Assembly: GCA_963724015.1 (NCBI GenBank)
Contig: CAVRTM010000004.1
Location: 310,001 to 374,000 of the forward strand
DNA: 64,000 nt
From: CAVRTM01 sp963724015
Lineage (GTDB): Bacteria; Actinomycetota; Actinomycetes; Actinomycetales; Dermatophilaceae
Direction: 5' to 3'
Made by a program: the position numbers and the translations under genes. Of the stretch, positions 22,287 to 33,494 are shown in pieces. Position 1 is the first letter of the stretch; every line of letters begins with the position of its first letter. The notes under the pieces were generated by a model, which saw nothing but the letters and a program-made list of their open reading frames with translations, was not told the origin of the DNA and did not search any database.

Positions 22287-23510
22287 TCAGCTGAGGCGCT
22301 CGAAGATGATCGCCATGCCCTGGCCGCCGCCGACGCACATCGTCTCGAGGCCGAACTGGCCGTCGCGCGACTGCAGGCCGTTGAGCAGCGTCGTGGTGAT
22401 GCGGGCACCGGTCGAGCCGAACGGGTGGCCGAGGGCGATCGCGCCGCCGTGGACGTTGAGCTTGTCCAGGTCGACGCCCAGGTCGTCGGCGCTGGGCAGC
22501 ACCTGCGCGGCGAAGGCCTCGTTGATCTCGACCAGGTCCATGTCGGCGATGCTCATGCCGGCGCGGGCGAGGGCCTGGCGGGAGGCCTCGACCGGGCCGA
22601 GGCCCATGATCTCGGGGGAGAGCGCGCTGACGCCGGTGGAGACCACCCGCGCGAGGGGCGTCAGGCCCAGCTCGGCCGCCTTGGTGTCGCTCATGACCAC
22701 CAGGGCGGCGGCGCCGTCGTTGAGCGGGCAGCAGTTGCCCGCGGTGATCGTGCCCTGCTCGCGGAACACCGGGTTCAGGGTGGACACCTTCTCCAGCGTC
22801 ACCCCCGGGCGGGGGCCGTCGTCGGTGCTGACGACCGTGCCGTCCGGCGTGGTGATCGGGGTGATCTCGCGGGCGAAGAACCCGTCGGCGATGGCCTTCT
22901 CGGCGCGGTTCTGGCTGGTGACGCCCCACTCGTCCTGGCGCTCGCGGGAGACGCCCCGCAGGCCGGCGACGTTCTCGGCGGTCTGGCCCATCGCGAGGTA
23001 GATGTCGGGCAGCTGGCCGTCCTCGCGGGGGTCGGTCCACGTGGTGTTCTCCGCGGCCGTCCGGGCGCTGCGCGCGGTGGCCTCGGCGAACCGGGGGTTC
23101 TGCCAGTCGGCCTTGGACCCGCCGGCGCCGGCGAAGTCGACGTAGCGGGACACCGCCTCGACGCCGGCGCTGACGAAGACGTCGCCCTCACCGGCGCGGA
23201 TCGCGTGGAAGGCCATCCGGGTGGTCTGCACCGACGAGGCGCAGAAGCGGTTGACGGTGGCCCCGGGCAGGTGGTCGTAGCCGGCGAGCACGGCCACCAC
23301 GCGGGCCATGTTGGAGCCGTGCTCGCCCCACGGCTCGGCGCAGCCGAGGTAGAGGTCGTCGACCATGGTCGGGTCCAGCGCCGGGACCTTCTCCAGGGCG
23401 GCGGTGATGACCGCGGCGGCGAGGTCGTCGGGGCGGACGTCCTTCAGCGATCCCTTGAACGCCCTGCCGATCGGGCTGCGGGCGGTCGAGACGATGACGG
23501 CTTCGGGCAC
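22287..23510 (-). CDS. Acetyl-CoA C-acetyltransferase (thiolase)
   Basis: 407 residues from GTG 23510 with an aggagg Shine-Dalgarno at 23514-23519. Thiolase signatures are visible: VNRFCASSVQTTRMAFHAIRA holds the acyl-accepting Cys, NEAFAAQVLPSADD carries the family NEAF box, GGAIALGHPFGSTGAR holds the catalytic His, and CVGGGQGMAIIFERL holds the second Cys. It cleaves or forms 3-ketoacyl-CoA; beta-oxidation and biosynthetic roles cannot be separated. No FadB partner is adjacent. No frameshift is seen. Confidence 0.95.
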   Translation of the reverse strand: MPEAVIVSTARSPIGRAFKGSLKDVRPDDLAAAVITAALEKVPALDPTMVDDLYLGCAEPWGEHGSNMARVVAVLAGYDHLPGATVNRFCASSVQTTRMAFHAIRAGEGDVFVSAGVEAVSRYVDFAGAGGSKADWQNPRFAEATARSARTAAENTTWTDPREDGQLPDIYLAMGQTAENVAGLRGVSRERQDEWGVTSQNRAEKAIADGFFAREITPITTPDGTVVSTDDGPRPGVTLEKVSTLNPVFREQGTITAGNCCPLNDGAAALVVMSDTKAAELGLTPLARVVSTGVSALSPEIMGLGPVEASRQALARAGMSIADMDLVEINEAFAAQVLPSADDLGVDLDKLNVHGGAIALGHPFGSTGARITTTLLNGLQSRDGQFGLETMCVGGGQGMAIIFERLS

Positions 23511-23568
23511 GGTTCCTCCTGGGCTCCTGCGGGTGAGCAAGCGCTTAGTCGCACTGCCACGGTCGATG

Positions 23569-24684
23569 CTATTGCGGTGTGAGGTCCGAGCGCGTGTGGG
23601 CTTGGTCTCGTCCGTCGATCCGGCGGCTCGGCAGCGTCGGCCGCCGGGCCCCGCTCCGGCGCCGGCGTCGCCTCCACCAGCTCGCCCCGGTCGGTGACGG
23701 GCTCGTGCGGCCGCCGGCGCAGGATGGCCAGCAGCCCGCGCGGACCACGCGCCTGTCCTGCCGCGGCGGTCGGGCTGACCTCGGTGCCCGGGTCGCGCAC
23801 GGCCTGCACCGCTGCGACGGCGACCGGCTCGACGCCCTCGCCGCGACCGCGGTCGGGCGCGGCCTCGCCCTCGCCGACCCAGAGGTCCGAGCGCGGCGCA
23901 GACACTGGGCAGCAGCGCGGCGGCGGCGCGCGCGTAGCCGGCAGGGGAGGGGTGGAACCGGTCGCTGCTGAACATCTCGTGCGGTCGCTCGTAGAACTCC
24001 GGCCCGAGCAGGTCTCCGAGGGAGACCGTGCGTCCGCCGGCCTCGACGACGGCCACGGTCTGGGCCGCCGCGAGGTCACGGCTCCACCGCCGCGCCAGCA
24101 GCCGCAGCGGCTGGGCGACCGGCTCGATCGTCCCCAGGTCCGGGCAGGTGCCGACGACCACCTCGGCGCCGGCGTCGCGCAGCGACGCGCACCGCCTGGG
24201 CCAGGTGGCGCACGGCCACCGACTTGTCGATCCGGTGCGTCACGTCGTTGGCGCCGATCATCACCACGGCCACGTCCGGCGCCGGCACCTCCTCCAGGGC
24301 GTTGGCCAGCTGGAGGTCCAGCGCCGAGGACTCCGCACCGATCACCGCGACGTTCGTCAGCCGGACCGGCCGGCCGCTGAGCGCGGAGACGCCGTTGGCG
24401 ATGATCGCCCCGACGGTCTGCCACGGCTCGTCGGCGCCCATCCCGGCCGCCGAGCTGTCGCCGAGGACCACCAGCTGGATCGGCTCGCCGCGGCCCGCGC
24501 CGTACAGGGCGGTGTCGTCGGGGGCGCCGTCGAACGGCCGTCCGACGATCCGGCGCGCCATCGTGGCCTCGATCTTGAGCAGGCCGTAGCCGGCCAGGCC
24601 GAGCACGCCGAGGCCGGCGGCCAGTCCTCCGCCGCCGTACGCCGCGGTGGCCGCGATCCGTGTCGCCCGTCGAGCCCTGCCCAT
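23569..24684 (-). CDS. SGNH/GDSL-family lipase/esterase, membrane-anchored, frameshifted
   Basis: About 370 residues after removing three insertions (near 24190, 23915 and probably about 23700). A short basic N-terminus is followed by a hydrophobic helix (GGGLAAGLGVLGLAGYGLL). The SGNH blocks are LVVLGDSSAAGMGAD (nucleophile Ser), VAVIGAESS (Gly), VAVVMIGANDVTHRI (Asn) and SSDRFHPSPAGYARAA (Asp and His). It is therefore a complete hydrolase, probably acting at the outer face of the membrane. The C-terminal 100 residues are low-complexity Pro/Ala/Arg. The stop at 23569-23571 is inferred from the regular +1 frame progression. Confidence 0.82.
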
Positions 24685-24827
24685 GGAACGAGCCCCTCCC
24701 GTCACGCGCTCGGCGCCCCGATCCGGGGCGTCGTACACCACGGTAACGACGGGCGGGGTGGCCCGGTGCCCGGGGCGGGGAACCTGCCCGGGCCGACAGC
24801 CTGTCCGGAGTCTGAGACGATGGGGGG

Positions 24828-26193
24828 GTGAAGTATGCCGAACACATCGCCGACCTCGTCGGGAACACGCCCCTCGTCAAGCTCAACGTCGTCACCGAGG
24901 GCATCGCCGCCACGGTGCTGGCCAAGGTGGAGTACATGAACCCCGGTGGGTCCGTGAAGGACCGCATCGCCCTGCGCATGGTCGAGGCCGCGGAGGCCAC
25001 CGGCGCGCTCAAGCCCGGCGGCACCATCGTCGAGCCGACCTCCGGCAACACCGGTGTCGGCCTGGCCCTCGTCGCCCAGCGCAAGGGCTACCGCTGCGTC
25101 TTCGTGTGCCCGGACAAGGTCGGCGAGGACAAGCGCAACGTCCTCAAGGCCTACGGCGCCGAGGTGGTCGTCACCCCGACCGCCGTCGCGCCGGACCACC
25201 CCGACTCCTACTACTCGGTCAGCGACCGGCTGGTCAAGGAGATCGACGGCGGCTGGAAGCCGGACCAGTACTCCAACCCCGAGGGCCCCAACAGCCACTA
25301 CGCGACCACCGGCCCGGAGATCTGGGCCGACACCGACGGCCGGATCACGCACTTCGTCGACCGGCGTCGGCACCGGCGGCACCATCAGCGGCACCGGCCG
25401 CTACCTCAAGGAGGTCTCCGAGGGCGGCGTGCGCGTCATCGGCGCCGACCCCGAGGGGTCGGTCTACTCCGGCGGCACCGGCCGCCCCTACCTGGTCGAG
25501 GGCGTCGGCGAGGACTTCTGGCCGAGCGCCTACGACCCGAGCGTGGTCGATGAGGTCATCGCCGTCAGCGACGCCGAGTCGTTCGCCATGACCCGGCGGC
25601 TGGCCCGCGAGGAGGGCCTGCTGGTCGGCGGCTCCTGCGGCATGGCCGTCGTGGCCGCCCTGCGCGCCGCGCGCGACCTCAGCGCCGACGACGTCGTGGT
25701 CGTGCTCCTGCCCGACAGCGGCCGCGGCTACATGGCCAAGATCTTCAACGACGACTGGATGGCGTCCTACGGCTTCCTGCGCGAGGCCGGCGAGCAGACC
25801 GTCGGCGAGATCCTGCACGCCAAGTCCGGCGAGATCCCCGCGCTGGTGCACACCCACCCCAGCGAGACGGTCCGCGACGCGATCGAGATCCTGCGCGAGT
25901 ACGGCGTCTCCCAGATGCCCGTGGTCAAGGCCGAGCCGCCCGTCATGGTGGGTGAGGTCGCCGGCGCGGTCAGCGAGCGCGACCTGCTCGCGGCGCTGTT
26001 CGCCGGGAAGGCGCACCTGGCCGACCCGGTCGAGAAGCACATGAGCGCCTCGCTGCCGCTGGTCGGCGCGGGCGAGCCGGTCTCCACCGCCCGGCACACC
26101 CTGGAGGAGGCCGACGCGATCATGGTCGTCGAGGGCGGCAAGCCGGTCGGCGTGCTGACCCGGGCCGACCTGCTGAGCTTCCTGGTCGACTGA
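24828..26193 (+). CDS. cbs: Cystathionine beta-synthase, frameshifted
   Basis: About 454 residues after removing one inserted G near 25359 (ttcgtcgacc for ttcgtcacc). It condenses serine and homocysteine into cystathionine with PLP. The PLP lysine lies in MNPGGSVKDRIA, the phosphate-binding loop is EPTSGNTGVGLALVA, and GVGTGGTISGTGRYL follows. The C-terminal part carries a pair of CBS domains (VSQMPVVKAEPP; LEEADAIMVVEGGKPVGVLTRADLL), which in this family can bind adenosyl ligands. It reads into a strong hairpin. A separate gamma-synthase gene lies 11 kb downstream. Confidence 0.95.
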
Positions 26194-26222
26194 CACCCGG
26201 CCGCCGTACGGCCAGCCCACCC

Positions 26223-26293
26223 CACCGGACGCACCGCAGCGCCCGAATTCGGACACCTGGTGTCCGAATTCGGGCAGCGCGGTGCGTCCGGTG
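26223..26293. terminator. Long two-tier palindromic hairpin between convergent genes
   Basis: The inner stem has 17-bp perfect arms (26241-26257 and 26259-26275, gcccgaattcggacacc and its complement) around a single central T. A 3-nt agc internal loop on each side (26238-26240 and 26276-26278) separates it from a 15-bp outer stem (26223-26237 and 26279-26293). It lies between the ends of cbs and the wax synthase gene, so a bidirectional terminator is the simplest reading. It is unusually long, and the AT-containing inner stem (gaattc) is unlike the surroundings. Confidence 0.75.
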
Positions 26294-26313
26294 CGTGTGG
26301 GGAGCGGCGAGGG

Positions 26314-27775
26314 TCAGCCGGTGGCGAGCCACTCGGCGCCGGGCAGCTCGGCGGCCGCGCGCCGGGACTCCAGCAGCGCGTCCAGCTCCAGCCGCAGGCC
26401 CTGGGCCATCCGCCCGAGGTCGGGGCAGGTCTCCCGGCAGGCGACCAGCCCGAAGCGCAGCGACCCGGCGTAGCTCATCACGGTGATGTTGAGCGCCTGG
26501 CCGTCCGTGATCGCCGAGACGGGGTAGATCGCGAGCAGCTCCGCGCCGGCGAAGTACAGCGGCACCGACGGGCCCGGGACGTTGGAGATGATGAGGTTGA
26601 ACGGCGTGACCCGCTCGAACAGCCGCAGCCGGGCCGTCATCCGCCAGGCCTGGTTGACCAGGGCCGGCATCGCGAACTCGGTCACGTCCCCGAGCAGCCC
26701 CGCCGGTATGGCGCCGTGCTGGTCCTTGGCCACGCGCAGCGCCCGGTGCATCACCCGCAGCCGCTCGACCGGGTCCTCCAGCTGGGTGGGCAGCGCCGTC
26801 AGCATCAGCGAGATCTTGTTGCCGTAGGTGCCGGCCTGGTCCCTGCGGCGCACGGACACCGGCACGGCCGCCACCAGCGGAGCCTGCGGCAGCGCGTCGT
26901 GCCCGGCGAGGTAGCGCCGCAGCGTCCCGGCGCAGAGCGCCATCACCACGTCGTTGACCGTCAGCTGGGTGCCGCGCCGCACCTCCTTGACCTCGGCGAG
27001 GGGCAGGTCGGCGGTCGCCCAGCGCCGGTGGGCCGAGATGAGGCCGTTGAACGGGGTGACCGGTGCCCGCAGCCCCGCACCGGACATCAGCGCCGGGTGG
27101 TGGCCCCGGGCGATCCGCTCCGCCAGCGGCCGGGCGGCCACCGCGAGCCCCGGGCACCGAGCGGGCCAGCTCGGTGGCCAGGCGGGTGGCCCGCACCGGT
27201 TGCGTGGCCAGGGTCGCCGCGCTCCGGCCGAGCAGCCACGGGGCGCCCGGCCGCGTCTCGCCCTCGAACGGCTGCTGCTCGGGTGCCGGGCGACCCTCCG
27301 GGGTGAGGTCCAGCACGGCGGTCATCACGTCACCGCCGGACACCCCGTCGATCGCGGCGTGGTGGATCTTGGAGTAGATCGCCGCGCGGCGGCCGCTGAG
27401 CCCGGTGATCAGGTAGAGCTCCCACAGCGGCCGGTTGCGGTCCAGCGGCCGGGCGTGCAGGGCGGCCACCTGCTCGGCGAGCTGGGCGTCGCTGCCGGGG
27501 GAGGGCAGCGCCAGGGAGCGCACGTGGAACTCGATGTCGAAGTCGGGGTCGTCGACCCAGTACGGCTGGTCCAGCCCGAACGGCACCGCCACCAGCTTGC
27601 GTCGGAACAGCGGCACCAGCGGCAGCCGCGACTCGATGACGCGGGTGACGTGGCGCAGCGTGAGGCGGTGCCGGGCGGTGCGGGTGTCGAGGATGCACAC
27701 GCTGCCCACGTGGCCGAACACCGTGCCGGACTCCATGGTGAGGAAGGCGCCGTCCAGGCCGCTGAGCTGCTGCAC
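26314..27775 (-). CDS. Wax ester synthase/diacylglycerol acyltransferase (WS/DGAT), frameshifted
   Basis: About 486 residues after removing one insertion near 27145. It transfers acyl-CoA to fatty alcohols or diacylglycerol. The catalytic HHxxxDG motif is present as KIHHAAIDGVSG at about residue 140. NVPGPSVPLYFAGAEL and PFNGLISAHRR match the second WS/DGAT block. GTG 27775 is preceded by gaggag. It is the last gene of the ole operon on this strand, after the alpha/beta hydrolase, which suggests the same long-chain acyl-CoA pool feeds olefin and neutral-lipid synthesis. Confidence 0.92.
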
Positions 27776-27806
27776 CGGTGTCTCCTCGGGGGGTGGTCCG
27801 ACGGGG

Positions 27807-28794
27807 TCAGTCGAGCGTGGCGTGCCGGGCCCGGTCGCGGGCGCCGGCTCCCTCGGTGGCGAGCCAGTCCAGCACGTGCCCGGCGGTCCACTCGGGGACC
27901 TCCAGCTGGGGCACGTGCCCGACGCCCTCGGCCACCTCGAACCGCCACGCCGGGTGCGCGGCGGCCGCCGTGCGCGCGGCCGCGACCGGGACGAGGCGGT
28001 CCTCGTCGCCGTGCAGCAGCAGCACCGGCGCCGTGATGCCGCCGAGCATCTGCCGGTGGGCGCGGCCGCGGGACAGCAGGGTGAGCAGGGACCGGGCGGC
28101 CATGAGGAACTGCGCGTCGACGTCGGGGTAGCCGTGCCGCTCTTGCGCCAGCTCGACGTGCTGGCGCAGCACCTCCGCCGGGACCCGGCCGGGATCGGAG
28201 CAGCACAGCCGGAGCACGTCCATGGCGGACTGCTCGGGGGTGCGCGCGCGCCGGCGCCCGTTGAGCAGCGCCCTGCCGAGAGGCGGCACGGCGTAGAGGC
28301 CGAAGGCGAAGGCGACCAGCGGGTGCGGCCGGGCCCGGATGCTGGTGGGCAGCGCGGGGTCCACGAGCACCAGGCCGGCGACGGTCTCCGGGTGCGGCGG
28401 AGGCCTGCATGGCGGCGATGAGGCCGCCCATCGAGTTGCCCACGACGATCGCCGGCGTGCCGGCGACCTCGGTGAGGAACCGGTGCAGCAGGTGCTGGTT
28501 GGCCTCGACCGACGTCGGGTCGGTGCCGCCCTGCGTGCGCCCGAAGCCGGCCAGGTCGAGCGCGAGGACGCGGCAGGTCGGGGTGAGCAGCGGGGCCATC
28601 GCGGCCCAGTTCAGCAGCGAGCCGCCGAGACCGTGCACGAGGACGAGCAGGGGGCCGTCGCCGGGGCCGCCGTGGTCGACGAAGTGCACCCGCCGGCCGC
28701 CCAGGTCCGCCCACTGCGACGGTGGCTGGGCAAAGCGGTGACCCGGGCCCGCCGCCGGCGGGAGGTCGGCGGGCCGGCCCTGCGCTGAGGTCAT
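27807..28794 (-). CDS. Alpha/beta hydrolase in the ole operon, frameshifted
   Basis: About 328 residues after removing one insertion near 28395. It is a canonical alpha/beta hydrolase: oxyanion region LVLVHGLGGSLLNWA, nucleophile elbow VVGNSMGGLIAAM (Ser), acid region LLLHGDEDRLVPVAAA (Asp) and catalytic His in VAEGVGHVPQLEVPEW. This is distinct from the OleB domain upstream. It may hydrolyse lipid esters or acyl-CoA; the substrate is not readable. It sits between oleD and the WS/DGAT gene on the same strand. Confidence 0.9.
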
Positions 28795-28899
28795 GGGCCG
28801 ACCCTAGCCCGGCCGGCTGTCCGCCACAGGTCGGGCCCGGAGCCGGTACGACGCCCCGTCCGGCCGCGCCCGGCCGCGCCCCTCCCGGCGGCGCGGCGC

Positions 28900-29908
28900 T
28901 CAGCCGGGCCGGGAAGCGGGCGGCTGGGCGGCGAACGCCCGGGCGAGCGCGGCCAGCCCCTCGTCGAGGCTCACCCGCGGGGTCCAGCCCAGCACCTCGC
29001 GGGTGTGCCGCTGGTCGAACCAGTGCGCGGTGGCCAGCTGCTCGGCCAGGAACCGGGTCAGCGGCGGGTCGCCCGGCTCGGCGACGCCGGGCAGCGGCCA
29101 GCCGGGCCGCCCACACGGCGTCCACGGCCGCGCCGGCGGCCCGGGCGACGGCGTACGGCACCCGGACGTGCGGTGCCGGCGCGCCGGCCGCGCGGCAGAT
29201 GCCGGCGATCAGCTCGGCGACCGGCCGCGGCTCGCCGTTGGAGACCACCAGGGCCTGGCCGGAGGCGCGCTCGCAGCGGTCGACGGCAGCCACGACGGCG
29301 TCGACGGCGTTGTCGACCCACGTGCTGTCGATCAGCGCGGCCCCGGAGCCGATGACGGGCAGGCGCCCGGCGCGGGCCCGGTCCACCAGCCGCGCGACCA
29401 GCTGGGTGTCCTCGGGTCCCCACACCAGGTGCGGGCGGACCGCGACGACGGCCAGGTCCGGACCGTCCGCGCGCAGGGCGAGCCGCTCGGCGACGGCCTT
29501 GCTCCGGGCGTAGTGCCCGCGGGCGCGGCGCGGGTCGGCCGGCCCGGCGCCGGCCCCGACGAGGGCGGAGCCGGCGTGGGCCACGGACGGGGAGGAGATG
29601 TGGACCAGCCGGCGCACGCCGGCGTCGCGGCAGGCCGCGACGACCGAGGCGGTGCCGTCGATGTTGGCGTGCGCGTAGTCGGCCCAGGCGCCGGTCACGT
29701 TGACCTTGGCGGCCAGGTGCACCACGGCGTCCTGCCCCTGCGCGGCCCGGGCCACCGCGGCCCGGTCGGCGACGTCGGCGAGGACCTCCCGCAGCGGCAG
29801 CCCGGACGGCCGCCGCTGGAGCACGGTGACGTCCTCGCCGCGCTCGTGCAGCGCGCGCGCCACGCCGCCGCCGAGCATGCCGCTGGCGCCGGTGACCAGC
29901 ACCCTCAC
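28900..29908 (-). CDS. oleD: OleD, NAD(P)-dependent 2-alkyl-3-oxoalkanoate reductase, frameshifted
   Basis: About 335 residues after removing one insertion near 29113. It is an extended short-chain dehydrogenase: VLVTGASGMLGGGVARAL is the TGxxGxxG dinucleotide site, and RGHYARSKAVAERLAL carries the YxxxK pair. The C-terminal part (GWPLPGVAEPGDPP, HWFDQRHTREVLGW) is recovered in the shifted frame. In the olefin pathway OleD reduces the beta-keto acid made by OleA to a beta-hydroxy acid. The GTG start overlaps the oleBC stop (GTGA). Confidence 0.93.
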
Positions 29909-32474
29909 GGGCGCCCGACCCGTCCGCCGGCGAGCACCCGCTCGGCCCAGCGGGCGACCGCGGTGCGGTCCACCTTGGAGGCGTGGCGGATGTCGACCGG
30001 CAACGCCGGGGTCATGAGCACGGCAGCGACCGGGACCGCGGCCGCCGCGCGCACGGCGCCGGCCAGGTCGGCGGGGGCGAGCGCCGGCAGCGGTGCCGTC
30101 CGCGGACGGCACGACGACGACCACGACCTGCTGGGTGCCGGCGGGACCGACGCCGACGCAGGCGGCCGCCGCGACCTCCGCGAGGGCCTCGACCCGCTGC
30201 TCGACCCCGACCGGGGTGACCGGACCCTCCGGACCGGTGACCACGTGCACGAGCCGGCCCTCGACCCAGAGCCGGCCGCGGTCGTCCAGGTGGCCGACGT
30301 CGCCGGTGCGGTGCCAGCCGGGCGTGCGGGCGCTCGCGCGCTCGGTGGCCCAGAGCCGGTCGTAGCGGTCCTTGACGTGCGCGGCCCGCACGCACACCTC
30401 GCCGGTCACGTCGGCGGTGGTCACCGGGTCGCCCTCGCTGGTGCCGTCGGCGGCCAGCGGGCTGACCGCGACCGTGACGCCGCGGACGGGCCGGCCCACG
30501 CAGACGCCGTCGCCGCGGCCCGCTGCCTCCAGCTCCGAGAGCGAGATGTCGGCCACCGGCAGCACCTCGGTCATGCCGTACGGCGTGTGCGGGTCGGCCT
30601 GCGGCATCAGCTCCCGGACCGCCTGCAGCAGCGACGCCGGGACCGGCGCCCCGGCGGACATCAGCAGCCGGATGCCGGCCAGGGCGCGGCGGTGCTCCTG
30701 GGTCAGGGCGCCGGCGGTGGCCACGACGTTGCGCAGGGCCGCCGGTGAGGCGAAGACGACGGTCGCCCGGACGGCCGCGACGGCGTCGGCCAGCGCGGCG
30801 GCGGTCAGGGTGCCCGGTGCGGTGACGTCCATGTCGGGGACGGCCGAGGCCAGGCCGAGCGCGGGGCCGTAGAGCGCGAACGGCGCGAAGGCCGCGACGA
30901 GCCGGTCGTCGGCCGTGAGGGCGTAGGTCGAGCGCAGCACCTCCAGCTGGGCCTGCACCTGGCGGTGCCGGTAGACCACGCCCTTGGCCGGGCCGGTGGC
31001 GCCGGAGGTGAACACGATGGCGCACTCGGCGTCGTCCGGGGGCGGCGCCGGCAGGTCGTGGTCCCGGCCGAGCCGGGCCAGGTCGGCCAGGCCGTGCCGG
31101 GCGCCGAGGGCCCGGCGGGTGGCGGCGTCCAGCGGGCCGGCGGCGATGCGGCGCCCCGGCACCCGCATGGCGCGCGCCGCGGCCAGGGCCTTGCCGATGC
31201 CGATGACGTGGTCGGGGCCGGCGCCGCGCAGCGCCCGTCCCATCGCCCGCAGGCCCAGGCCGGCGTCGGCGACGACGATCACGGCGCCGGCACGCCAGCA
31301 GGCGTAGACCGTGGCGGTCAGGTCCGCGCCGGGCGGCACGAGGAGGGCGACCCGGTCGCCCGGGCGCACGCCGGTCGCGGCCAGCCCCGCAGCCAGGTCG
31401 CGGACCCGGCGGTCCAGCAGGGCGAAGGAGATGCTGCGGGGGTGCCGGCCCAGCTCCACGACCGCCGGCGTCTGGTCGCCCGCGCGTGCGGAGAGGCCGG
31501 CCCACAGCGGTGCGCCGCCGGCGGCCTCCGGCTGGTCGCGGGCGGCGCGCGGACCCCTCGAGGTCCGCGACCCAGGCCCAGACGTCGCCGGCGGTGCGGG
31601 GCGCGTCCTCGGTCACCAGGTGCGAGGCGCCTTCGTACCGGTGCACCTGGGCGTGCGGCAGCCGGCCGAGCAGGTCCCGCAGGTAGAGGTCGGAGAAGAC
31701 GGGGTCGCGCGGGCCCCACAGCATCAGGACCGGCACGTCGGCCAGGGCGCCGAGGCCCTCCGCGATCCGGTCGAGCGTGGCGGCGCTCGGGTGCGCGGGG
31801 TCGAGCGGGATGTCGGCGACGAAGTCGCCCACCGCCTGTCGCCGGGACGGGGTGGCGTAGGGCGCGGCCAGCGCGTCGCGCACCGGCGCCGGCAACGGCG
31901 GCCAGGACAGGGCCGAGGTGGTGCGGACGAACGCCGGCGAGGCGACGCAGATGGCCTGACGCAGACCGGGCGTGCGGGCCAGCCGGATCAGCGAGGGCGC
32001 CGCGGCGCCGGCCGGCTGGTGCACCGCGGTGTTGGTCAGGACCACGGCCCGCAGCTGCGCGCGGTGCGCCAGGGCCCAGCCGAGGGACACCGGGCCGCCC
32101 CAGTCGTGGGCGACGGTCACCACGGGGCCGGTGATGCCCAGGGCGTCGGTGAGGGAGCCGAGGTCGTCGACCCGCTGGGCCAGGGTCCGGGCCGCCGTGC
32201 GCTCGGACCAGCCCATGCCGAGCTGGTCCACCGCGACCACGCGCCAGCCGGCCGGCGCCTCGGCGAGGAAGCGCCGCCACAGGTAGGACCACGTCGGGTT
32301 CCCGTGGACGCACAGCATGGTCCCGTGCACCGGCTCCGCGCCGTTGTCGAGGACGTGCCACGAGCGGCGTACGCCGTCCGCGTCGTCGGCCTCCACCCGG
32401 CGCGACCAGCGCGGGTCCAGGCCGGGCATCCCGGCCAGCTCGGGGACGGGTGCGACCTCCGTCCGCGAGGTCAC
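29905..32474 (-). CDS. oleBC: Fused OleB-OleC, beta-lactone decarboxylase / beta-lactone synthetase, frameshifted
   Basis: About 855 residues after removing two insertions (near 31555 and 30105). The first 310 residues are OleB, a haloalkane-dehalogenase-like alpha/beta hydrolase: CVHGNPTWSYLWRR, then VVTVAHDWGGPVSLGWAL with the nucleophile Asp, and WGPRDPVFSD. The rest is OleC, an ANL-type ligase: ECAIVFTSGATGPAKGVVYR, PYGMTEVLPVADIS, WHRTGDVGHLDDRGRLWVEG and the terminal PVDIRHASKVDRTAVARW. OleC makes a beta-lactone from the beta-hydroxy acid and OleB decarboxylates it to the cis-olefin. No stop codon lies between the halves, so they form one polypeptide, as described for actinobacterial OleBC. 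GTG overlaps the oleA stop. Confidence 0.93.
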
Positions 32475-33494
32475 CAGACGATCTCGGCGCAGGAGGTGTT
32501 CAGGCCCGAGCCGATGCCCAGCAGCAGGACCCGGTCGCCGGGCTGCAGCGACTCGGACTCCTTGGCCAGGGTGAAGGGCACCGCGGCCGGGCCCATGTTG
32601 CCGTGCGTCGGGAAGCTCAACGGCAGCTTCTTGGCGTCGATGTCCAGGGCCTCGCACAGGGCGCGCGTGTGCACCTGCGAGATCTGGTGGGCGATGTAGC
32701 GGTCCATGTCGGCCCAGTCGAAGTCGGCCCGGGCGTCCGCCCACGTGTCCACCGACAGGGCGAGCCCGGCCTCGAGCAGGCCCCGGGTGTCGGTGCGCAT
32801 GAAGTCGAGGTCACCCACGCACAGGTCGTGGTGCTCGGTGCCGGCGCGGGCGACGCCGCCGACGAACCGGTGGCCCTGCGGGTGCGGCGTCGGCGCGGCC
32901 GAGGACCATCGCCGCGGCGCCGGAGCCCAGCGTCAGGGTCGCGAACTGCGCGAGGACGTCCTGGGCGGTGGCCTCGTCGCCCTCGAGCCGGCCCAGCGTG
33001 ACCTCCTGGGTGTAGCGGGAGTCCTCGCCGTTGACCACGAGGGCGTAGTCGATCTGGCCGGAGTCGATCATCGTCGCCGCGATCTGCATGCCGTTGACGA
33101 AGCCGAGGCAGGCGTTGGCCAGGTCGAAGTTGAGGCAGCTGGTGGGCAGCCCGAGCGCGTGGTGGATCTCGACCGCCGTGGACGGCTCGAGGTGGGCCCG
33201 CGAGACCGAGGTGTTGATCATCAGGCCGATCCGGTCCGCGTCGACGCCGGCCTCGGCCAGGGCCTTCGCGCCGGCGGTCGCCGCGCCCTCGGTGAAGCTG
33301 ACCCCCTCGGGCCACCAGCGACGCTCGTTGATGCCGGCCAGCCGGGACAGCATCCCGGGCTTGAGGCCGACCCGCTCGTACGTCGACCGCAGCCGCTCGT
33401 CGATCTCGTCGGACGTCACCACGACGGGCGCGTCCACCGCGCACACGGACAACACCGCGGTGTTGGTGGATCGGTAGGTTGCGTTGCCGCTCAT
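32471..33494 (-). CDS. oleA: OleA, head-to-head acyl-CoA condensing thiolase-like enzyme, frameshifted
   Basis: About 340 residues after removing one insertion near 32893. It resembles 3-oxoacyl-ACP synthase III. The active-site Cys lies in FDLANACLGFVNGMQIA, the OleA-type N-terminal half has MINTSVSRAHLEPSTAV (with the Glu used by OleA), the catalytic His in YIAHQISQVHT and the Asn region in PTHGNMGPAAVPFTL. OleA condenses two fatty acyl-CoAs into a beta-keto acid. Its position before oleBC and oleD separates it from FabH. A gggag Shine-Dalgarno precedes the ATG. Confidence 0.94.

Noticed and set aside
26120..31459. A 1779-residue open frame on the minus strand
   Set aside because: It strings together the OleC part, oleD, shadow stretches and the WS/DGAT gene only because inserted bases remove stops. 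The domain borders and GTGA overlaps show separate genes.
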